A DNA stretch of 64,000 nucleotides from Herbiconiux oxytropis (GTDB taxonomy: Bacteria > Actinomycetota > Actinomycetes > Actinomycetales > Microbacteriaceae). The notes beneath the pieces are model-generated. The model was given only the letters and a program-made list of their open reading frames with translations. It was not told the origin of the DNA and ran no database searches. Numbering within the stretch: position 1 is the first letter of the stretch; every line of letters begins with the position of its first letter. Location of the stretch: the NCBI RefSeq assembly GCF_024979315.1, contig NZ_JANLCK010000001.1, forward strand, positions 496,001 through 560,000. The letters run 5' to 3'. This document shows, in pieces, positions 16,477 to 26,676 of this stretch. A program made the translations under genes and the position numbers.

Positions 16477-17595
16477 GTGCAGAACGACGCCCGCCGTGCC
16501 GGTTTCGAGCTCGGCCCGGGTCAGCTCGTGGTGCTGTCGCGACTGGTGCGCCTCGCCCGCGAGCTCGAGGGGAGTGCCGGTGCACCCGCTTCTGCATCTG
16601 CCCCCGCCCCCGAGGCGGGTGAGCAGGAGACGGCGACCGGCGTCTACGTCTGGGGCCGGGTGGGCCGGGGCAAGACCTGGCTGCTCGACGCGTTCGTGCG
16701 GGCGCTGCCGGAGGGCACCGCCCGACGCGTGCACTCCCACACGTTCTTCGACGAGCTGCACCGCCGCATGCACGAGTACCGCGTGGCGAGCGAGGGCGAT
16801 CGCGCACGGCTCGAGCGGGAGGCGTTCGACCACGCGGTCGACGGCTTCGTGGGCGGGGCGCCGCTCCTGGTCTTCGACGAGCTCGAGATCGGTGACCCGG
16901 GCGACGCCACGCTCATGACGCGACTGCTCGAGCACCTCGGCGAGCGCGGTGTCGCGTTCCTGGTGTCGTCGAACTCGGCGCCGCAGGATCTGCTGCCCGA
17001 TCCGGTCTGGCATCGCGTCTTCGAGCCGGGCATCCGCCTCATCCTCGAGCGGATGGACGTCGCGGAGCTGGCGGGACCCGTCGACTACCGTGCCCTCGCC
17101 CACCCCGGTTCCGAGCACGGCTCGGGCTTCCGCTCAGGTGCGTGGCTGACGTCCTCCCAGCTCTCGAACGAGGGCCTCCGAGCACCCTCACCGGATGAGC
17201 GCACCGAGCTCTCCGTGGGCGGCCGGCGGTTCGCGGTCGAGGCGGCCCGTCCCGGCGAGCTGTGGGTGTCGTTCGCGGAGCTGTGCGAGCATCCGCTCTC
17301 CACGATGGAGTACATCGACTGGTCCCGCCGCTTCGGCGAGCGCTGGGTCGTCACGGCCGTCCCCACGTTCTCCCGCGCCTCGCGCTCCGGCCGCCTCCGC
17401 TTCCTCGCGGCCATCGACGTGCTGGCAGACGCCGACATCCCCACCTACCTCGTCACCGAGGCCGACCCCGCCGCCTTCCTCGCCGAGGTCCGCTCCCTCC
17501 CCGCCGCAGCCCGCCTCGCCAGCCGCCTCACCCTCCTCCGGCGGCGTCCGCAGGCGGGCGAGGCCGGTGACCGACAGGGTCATTTCGCCACATAG
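16477..17595 (+). CDS. zapE: ZapE/AFG1-like P-loop ATPase
   Basis: About 372 residues. It has Walker A GRVGRGKT and Walker B LLVFDELEIGD, followed by FLVSSN (sensor region). ZapE acts at the Z-ring in cell division, and AFG1 homologues also act in protein quality control. GTG at 16477 is the first conventional start. However, the preceding in-frame residues (SSRSLAELVQNDARRAGF) look family-like and continue back to a CTG at 16435 that overlaps the mshD stop as CTGA. The true start may be there. The 3' end overlaps the convergent CWB2/propeller gene by 16 bases. Confidence 0.8.
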   Translation: MQNDARRAGFELGPGQLVVLSRLVRLARELEGSAGAPASASAPAPEAGEQETATGVYVWGRVGRGKTWLLDAFVRALPEGTARRVHSHTFFDELHRRMHEYRVASEGDRARLEREAFDHAVDGFVGGAPLLVFDELEIGDPGDATLMTRLLEHLGERGVAFLVSSNSAPQDLLPDPVWHRVFEPGIRLILERMDVAELAGPVDYRALAHPGSEHGSGFRSGAWLTSSQLSNEGLRAPSPDERTELSVGGRRFAVEAARPGELWVSFAELCEHPLSTMEYIDWSRRFGERWVVTAVPTFSRASRSGRLRFLAAIDVLADADIPTYLVTEADPAAFLAEVRSLPAAARLASRLTLLRRRPQAGEAGDRQGHFAT

Positions 17596-19841
17596 GCCCG
17601 CAGCGCGGCGACGACCGGTTCGGAGATCGTCTGTTCTCCGCCCAGCACGACGATCCGCCGCGGCCGCAGCCTCGCCAGCTCGTCCGCGACCGGGCCGGGG
17701 ATGCTCGCCGACGACACCAGCAGCACGGGCGAGCCGTCACGGATCGCCGCGGGCGCCCCCGATAGAGCGTCAGGGAACTTCTGCCCCGACGCGATGTAGA
17801 CCGTTTCGCCTGCCGTGCTCTTGAGAAGCCAGTGTGAGACGTTGGCGGAGACCTCGTAGCGATCCGCTCCTCCGGCTCTCGAGACGTCTGCACCGAGTTC
17901 ACGCACCTGCGCGAGCACGGCGTCGGACACCGTGTTGCGCCCACCGAGCACCACGATGGTCTTCGGCTTCAACCGACGCAGCTCGGCCATCACCAGATCA
18001 GGCACGGAATCCTTCGTCGTGAGGAGCACCGGGCCCCCCTGGACGCCGGCGACCGCAGAACCCGACAGGGCGTCAGGGAAGACGGCCCCTGATGCGAGGT
18101 ACGCGACGCCCTGGCCACTCGATTCCGGCTTGAACACGAGTGACGAGAGGACGGAAGCCACTTCGTAGCGGTCAGCTCCGGAAACCCTGGCCACCTGACC
18201 GGCGAAGTCCTTGAGGCTGAGCTCCGTCGCTGCATTCACCGAGCTCTCGCCTCCGAGGATGACGATCCTCCTCGGCTTCAGGCGCCGCAGTTCATCGGCG
18301 ATCGCGGGCGGGATGCCGTCCTTTCTCACCAGAAGAACGGGTGCCCGTTCGAAACCGGCCGCCGCCGAGCCTGTGAGCGCATCGGCGAAGGCGAGGCCGG
18401 ACGCCACATAGGCGGTGTCGACGTGCGGGGCGAACGATACGGCTGATATCCGCGCTGACACTCCGTAGCGGTCCTCGGCGCTCAATCGAACCAGCTCCGA
18501 CGCACGGCGTGCGTTGCGGAGGTAGACCTGGCTGACCCCCGGCGCTGACGGGTCGGTGAGGTTCGCAGCGGCCGACTGGAACGCGATGATCGTGCCATCC
18601 GCGCTGACTCTCGGCGCCACGGCGTGGTCGTCCCCCGCATCACCCACGAGAGAGGCGCTCAGCAGATCGAGCTTTCCGTTCCTCAGATCCCGTCGGTACA
18701 CCTGGACGGACCCCGGGACCCCCGCATCGGTGAGGTCGGAAGCCTCCGACTCGAAGACCACGACATCCCCGGATCGCGACAGCACCGGTGCACCGCTGGC
18801 ACGATCCGCTCCCTCGCCGGTGCGCGCACTGTAACTCGCCAACCGGGTGCGACTTGAATCGACCGATCTGACGTAGACCTGCTCCGTCCCGGCAGTCGTG
18901 TCGCTGGTCGCATCGCGAGCGGAGGTGACGAACGCGACCACTCGCGCGTCACCGGACACGTCCGGGGCGTAAGCGTCCTGTTCGACGCCGGCATTGGTGT
19001 CGACCGCGTAGCTGATGAGTTGCACGCCCTCCGAGAGCCCTCCCCTCGTGTGCAGGTAGACCTGCCAGTGGCCACGGTTGATGCCTGGAGCGATCAGGTC
19101 GGATGCGGTGGCGAAAGCGGTCGCCCTCCCGTCATCGGCCACCGACGGCGCAGCCGAATCGAGGTTGCCGCCGACCGGCGTTGGTGCGTACTTCTCAGCG
19201 CTCAGAAGGGTGGTGCGCCCGGTCGCCAGATCGATCGAATAGATCTGGGTCTTGCCGCGCGTGTCCACGGGCGTCAGGTTGGTGGCCCGCGTGGCCACGA
19301 CCACAGTGGAGCCATCGGCAGAGAGGTCGAGTTCCTGAATCGGAGCGTTCGCCTGATTGGGCACCGGGTCTGCGCTGATTGTGACGACCCGGTTCGCTCC
19401 CGTGTTCCGGTCCCAGATGACCGCCTGAGAGATCCCTCCGCGTGGCCCGAGATTGTCCGCCCCCGAGATGTAGGCCACGTAGCGTCCGTCGTTCGACACC
19501 ACGGGACGGATGGCGTCCGCGGACGCCGAAACGACGCCGACACGGCTCACCAGCGTGGTCGTGTCGTTCGCCACGTCGCGCAGGTAGACCTGCTTCGTTC
19601 CCACGGTGTGCGGCACGGCGGTGAGGGCGGCCGCGGACTCGAAGGCCACCCACCGCCCGTCGGCCGAGAGTGACGGCCGCGACGACTCCGCCCCGCCGGC
19701 CGCACCGGCAGCGGTGGCGCTGACGAGGACGGTCTGGGAGGCCCCGGGAACGGCTGCAGAGCTGCCGACCGTGGGCACCGACACGAGCGTGGCCGCCGTG
19801 ATCACCGCGAGGGCGATCGCACCGAACGTCATGGGTCGCAT
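17580..19841 (-). CDS. Secreted beta-propeller protein with three CWB2 wall-binding repeats
   Basis: 753 residues with an N-terminal signal peptide (cleavage likely near residue 28). Residues about 45-440 hold repeated blades of the PD40/TolB type, with recurring patterns such as PSLSADGRWVAFES and PVVSNDGRYVAYIS. Residues about 450-753 carry three cell wall binding repeat 2 (CWB2) units, each with a DRYEV-type start, a FPDALSG-type core and an RRIVVLGG-type end. CWB2 anchors proteins to cell-envelope polymers. The ligand of the propeller is unknown. It diverges from the GH8 gene, which has the same anchor. Confidence 0.85.
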   Translation of the reverse strand: MRPMTFGAIALAVITAATLVSVPTVGSSAAVPGASQTVLVSATAAGAAGGAESSRPSLSADGRWVAFESAAALTAVPHTVGTKQVYLRDVANDTTTLVSRVGVVSASADAIRPVVSNDGRYVAYISGADNLGPRGGISQAVIWDRNTGANRVVTISADPVPNQANAPIQELDLSADGSTVVVATRATNLTPVDTRGKTQIYSIDLATGRTTLLSAEKYAPTPVGGNLDSAAPSVADDGRATAFATASDLIAPGINRGHWQVYLHTRGGLSEGVQLISYAVDTNAGVEQDAYAPDVSGDARVVAFVTSARDATSDTTAGTEQVYVRSVDSSRTRLASYSARTGEGADRASGAPVLSRSGDVVVFESEASDLTDAGVPGSVQVYRRDLRNGKLDLLSASLVGDAGDDHAVAPRVSADGTIIAFQSAAANLTDPSAPGVSQVYLRNARRASELVRLSAEDRYGVSARISAVSFAPHVDTAYVASGLAFADALTGSAAAGFERAPVLLVRKDGIPPAIADELRRLKPRRIVILGGESSVNAATELSLKDFAGQVARVSGADRYEVASVLSSLVFKPESSGQGVAYLASGAVFPDALSGSAVAGVQGGPVLLTTKDSVPDLVMAELRRLKPKTIVVLGGRNTVSDAVLAQVRELGADVSRAGGADRYEVSANVSHWLLKSTAGETVYIASGQKFPDALSGAPAAIRDGSPVLLVSSASIPGPVADELARLRPRRIVVLGGEQTISEPVVAALRAYVAK

Positions 19842-19945
19842 AGGTCTCCAAGCTGGAAGAGGACGTGTCGCTGAATATACCTCATTTCTTGTTCCGGTGA
19901 GATGAGCGGCGGGGAGCTAGCCTCATCCCGAGAGGAAAGGCACCG

Positions 19946-22123
19946 ATGAAAGCAGCCACATTCCTGCGAGCCGCAGCCATCGCTGCCGCGTGCACGCTCC
20001 TTCTGGGCGCTTCGGCGATGGAGCCGGAGGCGGCCGCCGCTGGGGCCGCGCGGCCGTTCGGGACGCATCCGGTGGTGCACCCCGCGGGGGCCGCGGCGGC
20101 TCCGGGAGGGGTCGCGGCCGCCGACGCCGCCACGGCTGCCGCCTACGACAGGTGGAAGGCCGCGTACGTGCGGGCCGGGTGCGGCACCGGGAGCTACTAC
20201 GTCGACGCCTCGAGCTCCACCGCACCGGGCACCAGGGTGGTGTCGGAGGGCCAGGGCTACGGGATGGTGATCACGGCACTCATGGCCGGGCACGACCCCC
20301 AGGCGCGCACCGTGTTCGACGGGCTGTTCCGCTATGCCGATGCGCATCCGAGCGCGACCGATCCGGATCTCATGGCCTGGAACCAGAGCACCTCGTGCGC
20401 GAGCATCCCCGGCAACGACAGCTCGGCCACCGACGGCGACCTCGACATCGCGTTCGGCCTCCTGCTGGCCGACACGCAATGGGGCTCCGCCGGCACCATC
20501 GACTACGCCGGCGAGGCCCTGCGCATCATCGCGGCCCTCAAGCGCAGCGCGATCAACCCGCAGACGTTCCTGCCCGAGCTCGGCGACTGGGTCTCGGCCG
20601 AGAGCGGCTACCTCTACGGCACGCGCACCTCCGACCTCATGGTCGACCACTTCACGGCGTTCGAGAACGCCACCGGCGACGTGTTCTGGGGCCAGGTGGC
20701 CAGGGCGAGCTCGGCCCTCGTCGCCGAGCTCCAGGAGACGGCGAGCCCCGGCACCGGCCTCCTCCCCGACTTCGCCGTGAACACCGACACGGTGCCCGCG
20801 CCTGCACCCCCCGGCTACCTCGAGTCGCCCTACGACGGCGACCACAACTGGAACGCCGTGCGCACCCCCTGGCGTCTCGCCTCGAGCGCGCTCCTCGTGG
20901 GCGACGCTGCCTCCCGCGCCGCGACGGGGCGCGTGAGCTCGTGGATCATCGAGGCCACCGGCGGCCGCCCGGATCGCGTGCGGGCCGGCTACGAGCTCGA
21001 CGGCACCCCGCTGCAGACCTACGGCGACCTCGCCTTCACCGCCCAGTTCGGCGCCGGCGCGATGCCCGACGCCCGCCGGCAGGGGTGGGTGGATGCGGTC
21101 TGGACGGCCATCCGCACCGCCCCGGCCGCCGGCTACTACTCCGACTCGCTCGCGCTGCAGTCGATGCTGCTGATGTCGAACAACTCCTGGCTGCCCGCGC
21201 TCGAGGCGCCTTCGGGTGTGCAGCGGATCGGTGGCGAGAACCGCTACGCCGTCTCGGCGGCCGTCTCGGCGAGCACCTTCGCGCCCGGGGTCGCGACCGT
21301 CTACCTCGCCTCCGGGGCGGTCTTCCCCGACGCCCTCTCGGCCTCCGCGGCAGCGGGAGCCGAGGGCTCCCCCGTGCTGCTCACGCCGCGCGACGCGATC
21401 CCCGCACACGTCTCGGCCGAGCTCTCCCGGCTCGCGCCCGACCGCATCATCGTCCTCGGCGGCCCGGCCACGGTCTCCGAAGCCGTCGTGTCCTCGCTCG
21501 CCCCCACGGGAGCGGAGGTCGTGCGCATCGGCGGCGCCGACCGCTACGCGGTCTCGGCGGCCGTCTCCTCGCGCACCTTCGACGACGCTTCACCCCGGGT
21601 GGCCTACGCCGCCTCCGGCCAGGTCTTCCCCGACGCCCTGTCCGGTTCCGCCGCCGCGGGTGCCGACGGCGCACCCGTGCTGCTCGTCGCCCGCGACTCG
21701 GTGCCCGCGCCGATCGCCACCGAGCTCGGCCGCCTCGACGCCGACTCCGTGCTCGTGCTCGGCGGCTCGAACACCGTCTCGGCGAGCACCTTCGCGGCGC
21801 TCGACCGCACGGCTCCGGCCACCCGCGTGGGCGGCACCGACCGCTACGCCGTCGCAGCGGCCGTCTCGGCCCGCACGTTCGAGCCGTCCCGCGTGCGCAC
21901 CGTCTACGTCGCATCCGGCGCGGTCTTCCCCGACGCCCTCTCGGCCTCGGCCACGGCGGTCGCGAACCACGCCCCCGTGCTCCTCGTCACCCGCGACTCA
22001 GTCCCGGCCGCCACCGCCGCCGAGCTCAGGCGCCTCGCCCCGAGCCGCATCGTCGTCCTCGGCGGCACCGCCACGGTCTCCGACGCCGTCGCCTCGAGCC
22101 TCGCCGCCTTCCTCGCCCGCTAG
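19946..22123 (+). CDS. Secreted GH8 family glycosidase with three CWB2 wall-binding repeats
   Basis: 725 residues. A signal peptide (about 1-34) is followed by a glycoside hydrolase family 8 domain (about 60-420). The proton-donor Glu lies in SEGQGYGM (Glu101) and the conserved acidic pair in ATDGDLDIAFG (Asp163/Asp165). GH8 enzymes cleave beta-1,4 links in cellulose, chitosan or related glucans; which one cannot be read here. Residues about 425-725 form three CWB2 repeats for surface retention. GAGAGGAAAGG precedes the ATG. It diverges from the propeller/CWB2 gene with a 104-base gap. Confidence 0.88.
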   Translation: MKAATFLRAAAIAAACTLLLGASAMEPEAAAAGAARPFGTHPVVHPAGAAAAPGGVAAADAATAAAYDRWKAAYVRAGCGTGSYYVDASSSTAPGTRVVSEGQGYGMVITALMAGHDPQARTVFDGLFRYADAHPSATDPDLMAWNQSTSCASIPGNDSSATDGDLDIAFGLLLADTQWGSAGTIDYAGEALRIIAALKRSAINPQTFLPELGDWVSAESGYLYGTRTSDLMVDHFTAFENATGDVFWGQVARASSALVAELQETASPGTGLLPDFAVNTDTVPAPAPPGYLESPYDGDHNWNAVRTPWRLASSALLVGDAASRAATGRVSSWIIEATGGRPDRVRAGYELDGTPLQTYGDLAFTAQFGAGAMPDARRQGWVDAVWTAIRTAPAAGYYSDSLALQSMLLMSNNSWLPALEAPSGVQRIGGENRYAVSAAVSASTFAPGVATVYLASGAVFPDALSASAAAGAEGSPVLLTPRDAIPAHVSAELSRLAPDRIIVLGGPATVSEAVVSSLAPTGAEVVRIGGADRYAVSAAVSSRTFDDASPRVAYAASGQVFPDALSGSAAAGADGAPVLLVARDSVPAPIATELGRLDADSVLVLGGSNTVSASTFAALDRTAPATRVGGTDRYAVAAAVSARTFEPSRVRTVYVASGAVFPDALSASATAVANHAPVLLVTRDSVPAATAAELRRLAPSRIVVLGGTATVSDAVASSLAAFLAR

Positions 22124-22195
22124 CTCCCCGAACGGGCGCCTCCGACCGCTCTTCACCCTCCCGTTGGTTCGGGCTTCACCTGCGGGTGCGATGAT

Positions 22196-24382
22196 GTGGG
22201 GATGGACGACGACATGATCTCGCTCGATGCCGGAGTCGTGACCGACTTCGATGACGACTACGACGAGCTGGCCGTGACCTCGGCGGGCCCGGCCCTGCCG
22301 GAGGGCCGCTACCTCGACCGGGAGCTCAGCTGGCTCGCGTTCAACACGAGGGTGCTCGAACTCGCCGAGGATCCCACGCTGCCGGTGCTCGAGCGCGCCA
22401 ACTTCCTCGCGATCTTCGCCTCCAACCTCGACGAGTTCTTCATGGTGCGGGTCGCGGGCCTGAAGCGCCGCATCCTCACCGACCTCGCGGTGCCCACCAA
22501 CGTCGGCCGCCGCCCCACCGATGTGCTCGAGGACATCTCGGTGAAGGCGCACGAACTGCAGCTTCGGCACGCACTGGCATGGAAGAACCTGGTGTCGCCC
22601 GCCCTCGCCGAGTCCGGCATCCGGGTGATCACCTGGGACGACCTCGACGCGGCCGACCGCGAGAACCTGCACGACATCTTCTCGCAGCAGATCTTCCCGG
22701 TGCTCATGCCGCTCGCGGTCGACCCAGCCCACCCGTTCCCCTACATCTCGGGCCTGTCGCTCAACCTGTCGATCCGGGTGCGCAACTCCAAGACGGGCAA
22801 GGAGGAGTTCGCGCGCCTCAAAGTGCCCCAGGTGCTCAACCGATTCATCCGCGTCGACACACGTGAGACTCCGGACGAGCTGCGCTACATCGCGCTCGAG
22901 GACCTCATCTCGAGCTTCCTCGGCGACCTCTTCCCCGGCATGGAGATCGTGGAGCACCACGTCTTCCGCGTCACCCGCAACGAAGACGTGGAGGTCGAGG
23001 AGGACGAGACCGAGAACCTGCTGCAGGCGCTCGAGAAGGAGCTGCTGCGGCGCCGGTTCGGTCCGCCCATCCGTCTCGAGATCAGCGACGACATGGATCC
23101 GGTGACCCTGGAGCTGATCGTGCGCGAGCTCGACATCACCGAGCAGGAGGTCTACCGCCTGCCGTCGCCGCTCGACCTCGGCGGTCTCTTCGACCTCACG
23201 CGGATCCCCCGGCCCGACCTGAAGTACCCCAAGCACGTGCCCACGACCGCGGCCGCACTCCTCCCGCCCGAGGCCAACGCGAAGCCCGACATCTTCAAGG
23301 CGATCTCGCGCGGCGACATCCTGCTGCACCACCCCTACGAGTCGTTCGCCACGAGCGTGCAGGCCTTCCTCGAGCAGGCCGCCGCCGACCCCAACGTGCT
23401 CGCCATCAAGCAGACCCTCTACCGCACGAGCGGCGACTCCCCCATCGTCGAAGCGCTCATCGACGCGGCCGAGGCCGGCAAGCAGGTTCTCGCCCTCGTG
23501 GAGATCAAGGCGCGGTTCGACGAGCAGGCCAACATCTCCTGGGCCCGCAAGCTCGAGAAGGCCGGCGTGCACGTGGTCTACGGGCTCGTGGGGCTGAAGA
23601 CGCACTGCAAGCTCGCCCTCGTGATCCGTCAGGAGAAGGGCCGGCTGAAGAGCTACAGCCACATCGGCACAGGCAACTACAACCCCAAGACCTCGCGCAT
23701 CTACGAGGACCTCGGGCTCCTCACCGCAGACGACCAGGTGGGCAAGGATCTCACGCGCCTGTTCAACGAGCTCTCGGGCTACGCCATCGAGAAGAAGTTC
23801 AAGCGCCTGCTCGTGGCACCGCTGCACCTGCGGAAGGGTCTGCTCAAGCGCATCGCGACCGAGGCGGAGAACGCGCGGAAGGGGCTGCCCTCCGGCATCC
23901 GGATCAAGGTCAACTCGATCGTCGACGAGGCCATCATCGACGGCCTCTACCGCGCCAGCCAGGCCGGGGTGCCTGTGGAGGTCTGGGTGCGCGGCATCTG
24001 CGCGCTCAAGCCCGGCCAGGCGGGGCTGAGCGAGAACATCCAGGTGCGCTCCATCCTCGGCCGCTACCTCGAGCACTCGCGCATCTTCTCGTTCCACAAC
24101 GAGGGCGACCCGCAGGTGTTCATCGGCAGCGCCGACATGATGCACCGCAACCTCGACCGCAGGGTGGAGGCGCTCGTGCGCCTCGTCGACCCGCAGCACC
24201 TGGCCGAGGTCGACGACCTCTTCACGCTTGCGATGTCGGACTCCGTCGCCTCGTGGTCGCTCGCGGCCTCGGGCGAATGGACCCGCAACGACGTCGATCC
24301 CGACGGCGCGCCCCGCATCGACCTCCAGGACGAGCTCATGCAGCGGATCAGCCGGCGCAAGCGGCCCGGAACCACGCGATGA
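22196..24382 (+). CDS. ppk1: Polyphosphate kinase 1
   Basis: 728 residues from GTG (ATG at 22202 is an equally possible start, giving 726). It makes polyphosphate from ATP reversibly. [13 protein letters not shown] near the N-terminus, the IKQTLYRTS motif and [18 protein letters not shown] (catalytic His region) identify the family. It overlaps the following NUDIX gene by four bases (ATGA). The ppk-mutT1 pair is the same as Rv2984-Rv2985. The upstream gap has two TTCACC motifs, but 23 bases apart, so a true PHO box is doubtful. Confidence 0.95.
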   Translation: MGMDDDMISLDAGVVTDFDDDYDELAVTSAGPALPEGRYLDRELSWLAFNTRVLELAEDPTLPVLERANFLAIFASNLDEFFMVRVAGLKRRILTDLAVPTNVGRRPTDVLEDISVKAHELQLRHALAWKNLVSPALAESGIRVITWDDLDAADRENLHDIFSQQIFPVLMPLAVDPAHPFPYISGLSLNLSIRVRNSKTGKEEFARLKVPQVLNRFIRVDTRETPDELRYIALEDLISSFLGDLFPGMEIVEHHVFRVTRNEDVEVEEDETENLLQALEKELLRRRFGPPIRLEISDDMDPVTLELIVRELDITEQEVYRLPSPLDLGGLFDLTRIPRPDLKYPKHVPTTAAALLPPEANAKPDIFKAISRGDILLHHPYESFATSVQAFLEQAAADPNVLAIKQTLYRTSGDSPIVEALIDAAEAGKQVLALVEIKARFDEQANISWARKLEKAGVHVVYGLVGLKTHCKLALVIRQEKGRLKSYSHIGTGNYNPKTSRIYEDLGLLTADDQVGKDLTRLFNELSGYAIEKKFKRLLVAPLHLRKGLLKRIATEAENARKGLPSGIRIKVNSIVDEAIIDGLYRASQAGVPVEVWVRGICALKPGQAGLSENIQVRSILGRYLEHSRIFSFHNEGDPQVFIGSADMMHRNLDRRVEALVRLVDPQHLAEVDDLFTLAMSDSVASWSLAASGEWTRNDVDPDGAPRIDLQDELMQRISRRKRPGTTR

Positions 24383-25305
24383 CCGTCTTCGCCGCCGGAG
24401 CCGTGGTCTGGCGGATCGTCGAGGGCAAGGTCCTCGTGCTCGTGATCCACCGTTCGGCGCACCGCGACGTCTCCCTGCCCAAGGGGAAGGTCGACCCGGG
24501 CGAGACACTGCCGCAGACCGCCGTGCGCGAGATCTCGGAGGAGACCGGACTCGCCGTGACCCTCGGGGTGCCGCTCGGCATGACGAACTACACCATGCCC
24601 AACGGCCGGGAGAAGACCGTGCACTACTGGGCGGCCGAGGCCACCGACGACGCGGTGCGCTCGTCGACCTTCCTGCCGGGCGACGAGGTCGCCGCGCTCG
24701 AGTGGCTGTCGGTGCGCAAGGCCTGCGGGGCGCTCACCTACGAACGCGACGCCGAGATCGTGGAGAGGTTCGGCATGCTGGTGGACGACGGCGTGACCCG
24801 CACCTTCGCCATCATCGCGCTCCGGCACGCCAAGGCCACGCCGCCCTACCAGTTCGCGGGCCGCGACGCCGATCGTCCGCTCACCGAGCGCGGTCTCGGC
24901 GAGGCGAAGTCGATCGTGCCCAGCCTCCTGGCGTTCTCGCCGGAGAAGATCGTGACGAGCTCGGCCAAGCGCTGCCGGCAGACCGTCGAGCCCTTCGCCA
25001 AGCTGCTGCGGCTCGAGCCCAAGGTCACCGACCGCATCAGTCAGGATGCATACGAGGACGGTACGAGCGACGTGCGCGCCGTCGTCGGCAAGCGGGTGCG
25101 CAAACGCGTCACCACCGTGCTCTGCAGCCACGGCCCCGTTCTCCCGGACATCGTGCGCGAAGTGGCACTGGCCACCGGCACAGCCCCCGCCGCCACACTC
25201 TCGCGCGCGGGCGACCTGCCGGTGGCCGGTTTCTCGGTGCTTCACCTCTCTGTCGACCGGCCGGGCTCCGGCATCGTCGCGATCGAGACCCACGTCCCGC
25301 AGTAG
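24379..25305 (+). CDS. mutT1: MutT1-like NUDIX hydrolase fused to histidine phosphatase domain
   Basis: 308 residues. The N-terminal NUDIX domain (about 1-135) has the Nudix box from GKVDPGE to REISEETG. The C-terminal histidine phosphatase domain (about 145-305) has the ALRHAKA motif. Mycobacterial MutT1 hydrolyses 8-oxo-GTP and 8-oxo-dGTP and diadenosine polyphosphates. ATG overlaps the ppk stop. The link to ppk suggests co-transcription. The next gene, pstS, has its own promoter region. Confidence 0.9.
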   Translation: MTVFAAGAVVWRIVEGKVLVLVIHRSAHRDVSLPKGKVDPGETLPQTAVREISEETGLAVTLGVPLGMTNYTMPNGREKTVHYWAAEATDDAVRSSTFLPGDEVAALEWLSVRKACGALTYERDAEIVERFGMLVDDGVTRTFAIIALRHAKATPPYQFAGRDADRPLTERGLGEAKSIVPSLLAFSPEKIVTSSAKRCRQTVEPFAKLLRLEPKVTDRISQDAYEDGTSDVRAVVGKRVRKRVTTVLCSHGPVLPDIVREVALATGTAPAATLSRAGDLPVAGFSVLHLSVDRPGSGIVAIETHVPQ

Positions 25306-25337
25306 CCCGCACCACCCCTTCACGACGGCACCCGGTT

Positions 25338-25359
25338 GTTCACCTTCCGTTCACCGCGG
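25338..25359 (+). promoter_or_regulatory. PHO box upstream of pstS
   Basis: Two adjacent 11-base units, GTTCACCTTCC (25338-25348) and GTTCACCGCGG (25349-25359), share a perfect GTTCACC core. This is the direct-repeat form bound by PhoP/RegX3-type regulators in actinobacteria. A possible -10 is TAGCGT at 25387-25392. It would drive pstS and the pst operon in phosphate starvation. Confidence 0.8.
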
Positions 25360-25445
25360 GGCGGCAGTGTCTTAAGCAACGCCGCTTAGCGTCTAGGACG
25401 GGCCCGCACCGGCTCGAACTGAAATCACTCCGAAAGGGATTCCTC

Positions 25446-26543
25446 GTGAAGCTCAAGCGCTATGCCGCCCCCGCGGTCATCGCCCTCACCGCCGCCCTCG
25501 CCCTGAGCGCGTGCGCCTCGAACGAAGGCGGCGCTCCCGCCGCCGAAGGAGCCGACTCCGGCTCCGCCCTCACCGGCACCCTGACCGGTATCGGCGCCTC
25601 CTCGCAGGGCTCCGCCCAGGAGGCCTGGATCGCAGCGTTCCAGACCGCCAACGATGGTGTCACCATCAACTACGACCCCCAGGGCTCCGGCGCCGGCCGC
25701 GAGGCCTTCATCTCGGGTGCCGCCGCCTTCGCCGGCTCCGACTCCGCGCTCAGCGACGAGGAGCTCGAGGGCGAGTTCGGCTCCTGCGCTCCCGACACCA
25801 AGGCGATCGACGTCCCCGTCTACATCTCGCCCATCGCCGTGGTCTTCAAGGTCGCCGGCGTCGACGAGCTCAACCTGGACGCCACGACGCTGGCGAACAT
25901 CTTCAGCGGCACCATCACCACCTGGAACGACCCGGCCATCGCCGCGCTCAACCCGGAGGCCACGCTGCCGACGACGGCCATCACCGCCGTGCACCGCTCC
26001 GATGACTCGGGCACCACCAAGAACTTCACCGACTACCTCGGCAAGGTCGCTCCCGATGCCTGGGCCGAAGAGGCCTCCGACACCTTCCCGTTCCAGTCGG
26101 GTGAGGGCGCTCAGGGCACCTCCGGTGTCATCCAGGCCGTCACCGGTGGCGACGGCACCATCGGCTACGCCGACGCCTCCAAGGCCGGCGACCTCGGTGT
26201 CGCGAAGATCAAGGTCGGCGAGGAGTTCGTCGAGTACACCGCCGAGGGTGCTGCCGCCGTCGTCGAGGGCTCGCCGCTCGTCGAGGGCCGCGAGGCCAAC
26301 GACATCGCGATCAAGCTCGACCGCGAGACCACCGACCCGACGCACTACCCGCTCGTGCTCGTCTCCTACGCCATCGCGTGCCAGGAGTACGCCGACGCCG
26401 CTCAGGGTGAGCTCGTGAAGGCCTACCTCGGCTACATGGCTTCGGACGAGGGCCAGCAGGAGGCCGCGACCTCCGCCGGCGCCGCACCGCTCTCGGCCGA
26501 CCTGTCGACCAAGGTCGCTGCCGCGATCGAGACGATCAAGTAA
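25446..26543 (+). CDS. pstS: PstS phosphate-binding lipoprotein
   Basis: 365 residues. It has a signal peptide with lipobox LSAC (Cys23). The mature protein has phosphate-binding loops such as GIGASSQGSAQ, AGSDSALSD, HRSDDSGTTKNF and GAQGTSGV. It captures phosphate outside the membrane and hands it to PstC/PstA. The GTG start has AAAGGGA upstream. A PHO box lies 87 bases before it, and a strong hairpin separates it from pstC, probably keeping pstS expression higher than the permease genes. Confidence 0.96.
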   Translation: MKLKRYAAPAVIALTAALALSACASNEGGAPAAEGADSGSALTGTLTGIGASSQGSAQEAWIAAFQTANDGVTINYDPQGSGAGREAFISGAAAFAGSDSALSDEELEGEFGSCAPDTKAIDVPVYISPIAVVFKVAGVDELNLDATTLANIFSGTITTWNDPAIAALNPEATLPTTAITAVHRSDDSGTTKNFTDYLGKVAPDAWAEEASDTFPFQSGEGAQGTSGVIQAVTGGDGTIGYADASKAGDLGVAKIKVGEEFVEYTAEGAAAVVEGSPLVEGREANDIAIKLDRETTDPTHYPLVLVSYAIACQEYADAAQGELVKAYLGYMASDEGQQEAATSAGAAPLSADLSTKVAAAIETIK

Positions 26544-26557
26544 CAACGCTCCATCCA

Positions 26558-26601
26558 CTCTGTCCGGTTCCGTTCTCCTCGAGACACGGGACCGGACAGA
26601 G
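26558..26601 (+). terminator. Hairpin between pstS and pstC (attenuator or mRNA stabiliser)
   Basis: Arms at 26558-26573 (CTCTGTCCGGTTCCGT) and 26586-26601 (ACGGGACCGGACAGAG) form a 16-base stem with one G-U pair and a 12-base loop. There is no T-run. Its place between binding-protein and permease genes suggests partial termination or protection of the pstS message. Confidence 0.7.
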
Positions 26602-26676
26602 CCGGGTCAGGGCCCACCCCCGACCCGACCGTCCCGCACCACCCGCTCCTAGCCCGATGACAGGAGACCAGGTCCT

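Noticed and set aside
15724-17595. A 623-residue fusion running through mshD into zapE
   Set aside because: The upstream part is out of frame with mshD and Arg-rich; only the part after about 16435 is zapE-like.
22152-22180. PHO box before ppk
   Set aside because: Two TTCACC motifs exist but are 23 bases apart, off the 11-base period, and no middle unit matches.
21998-24508. 836-codon minus-strand open frame
   Set aside because: It is antisense to ppk and the GH8 gene end, a shadow of GC-rich third positions.
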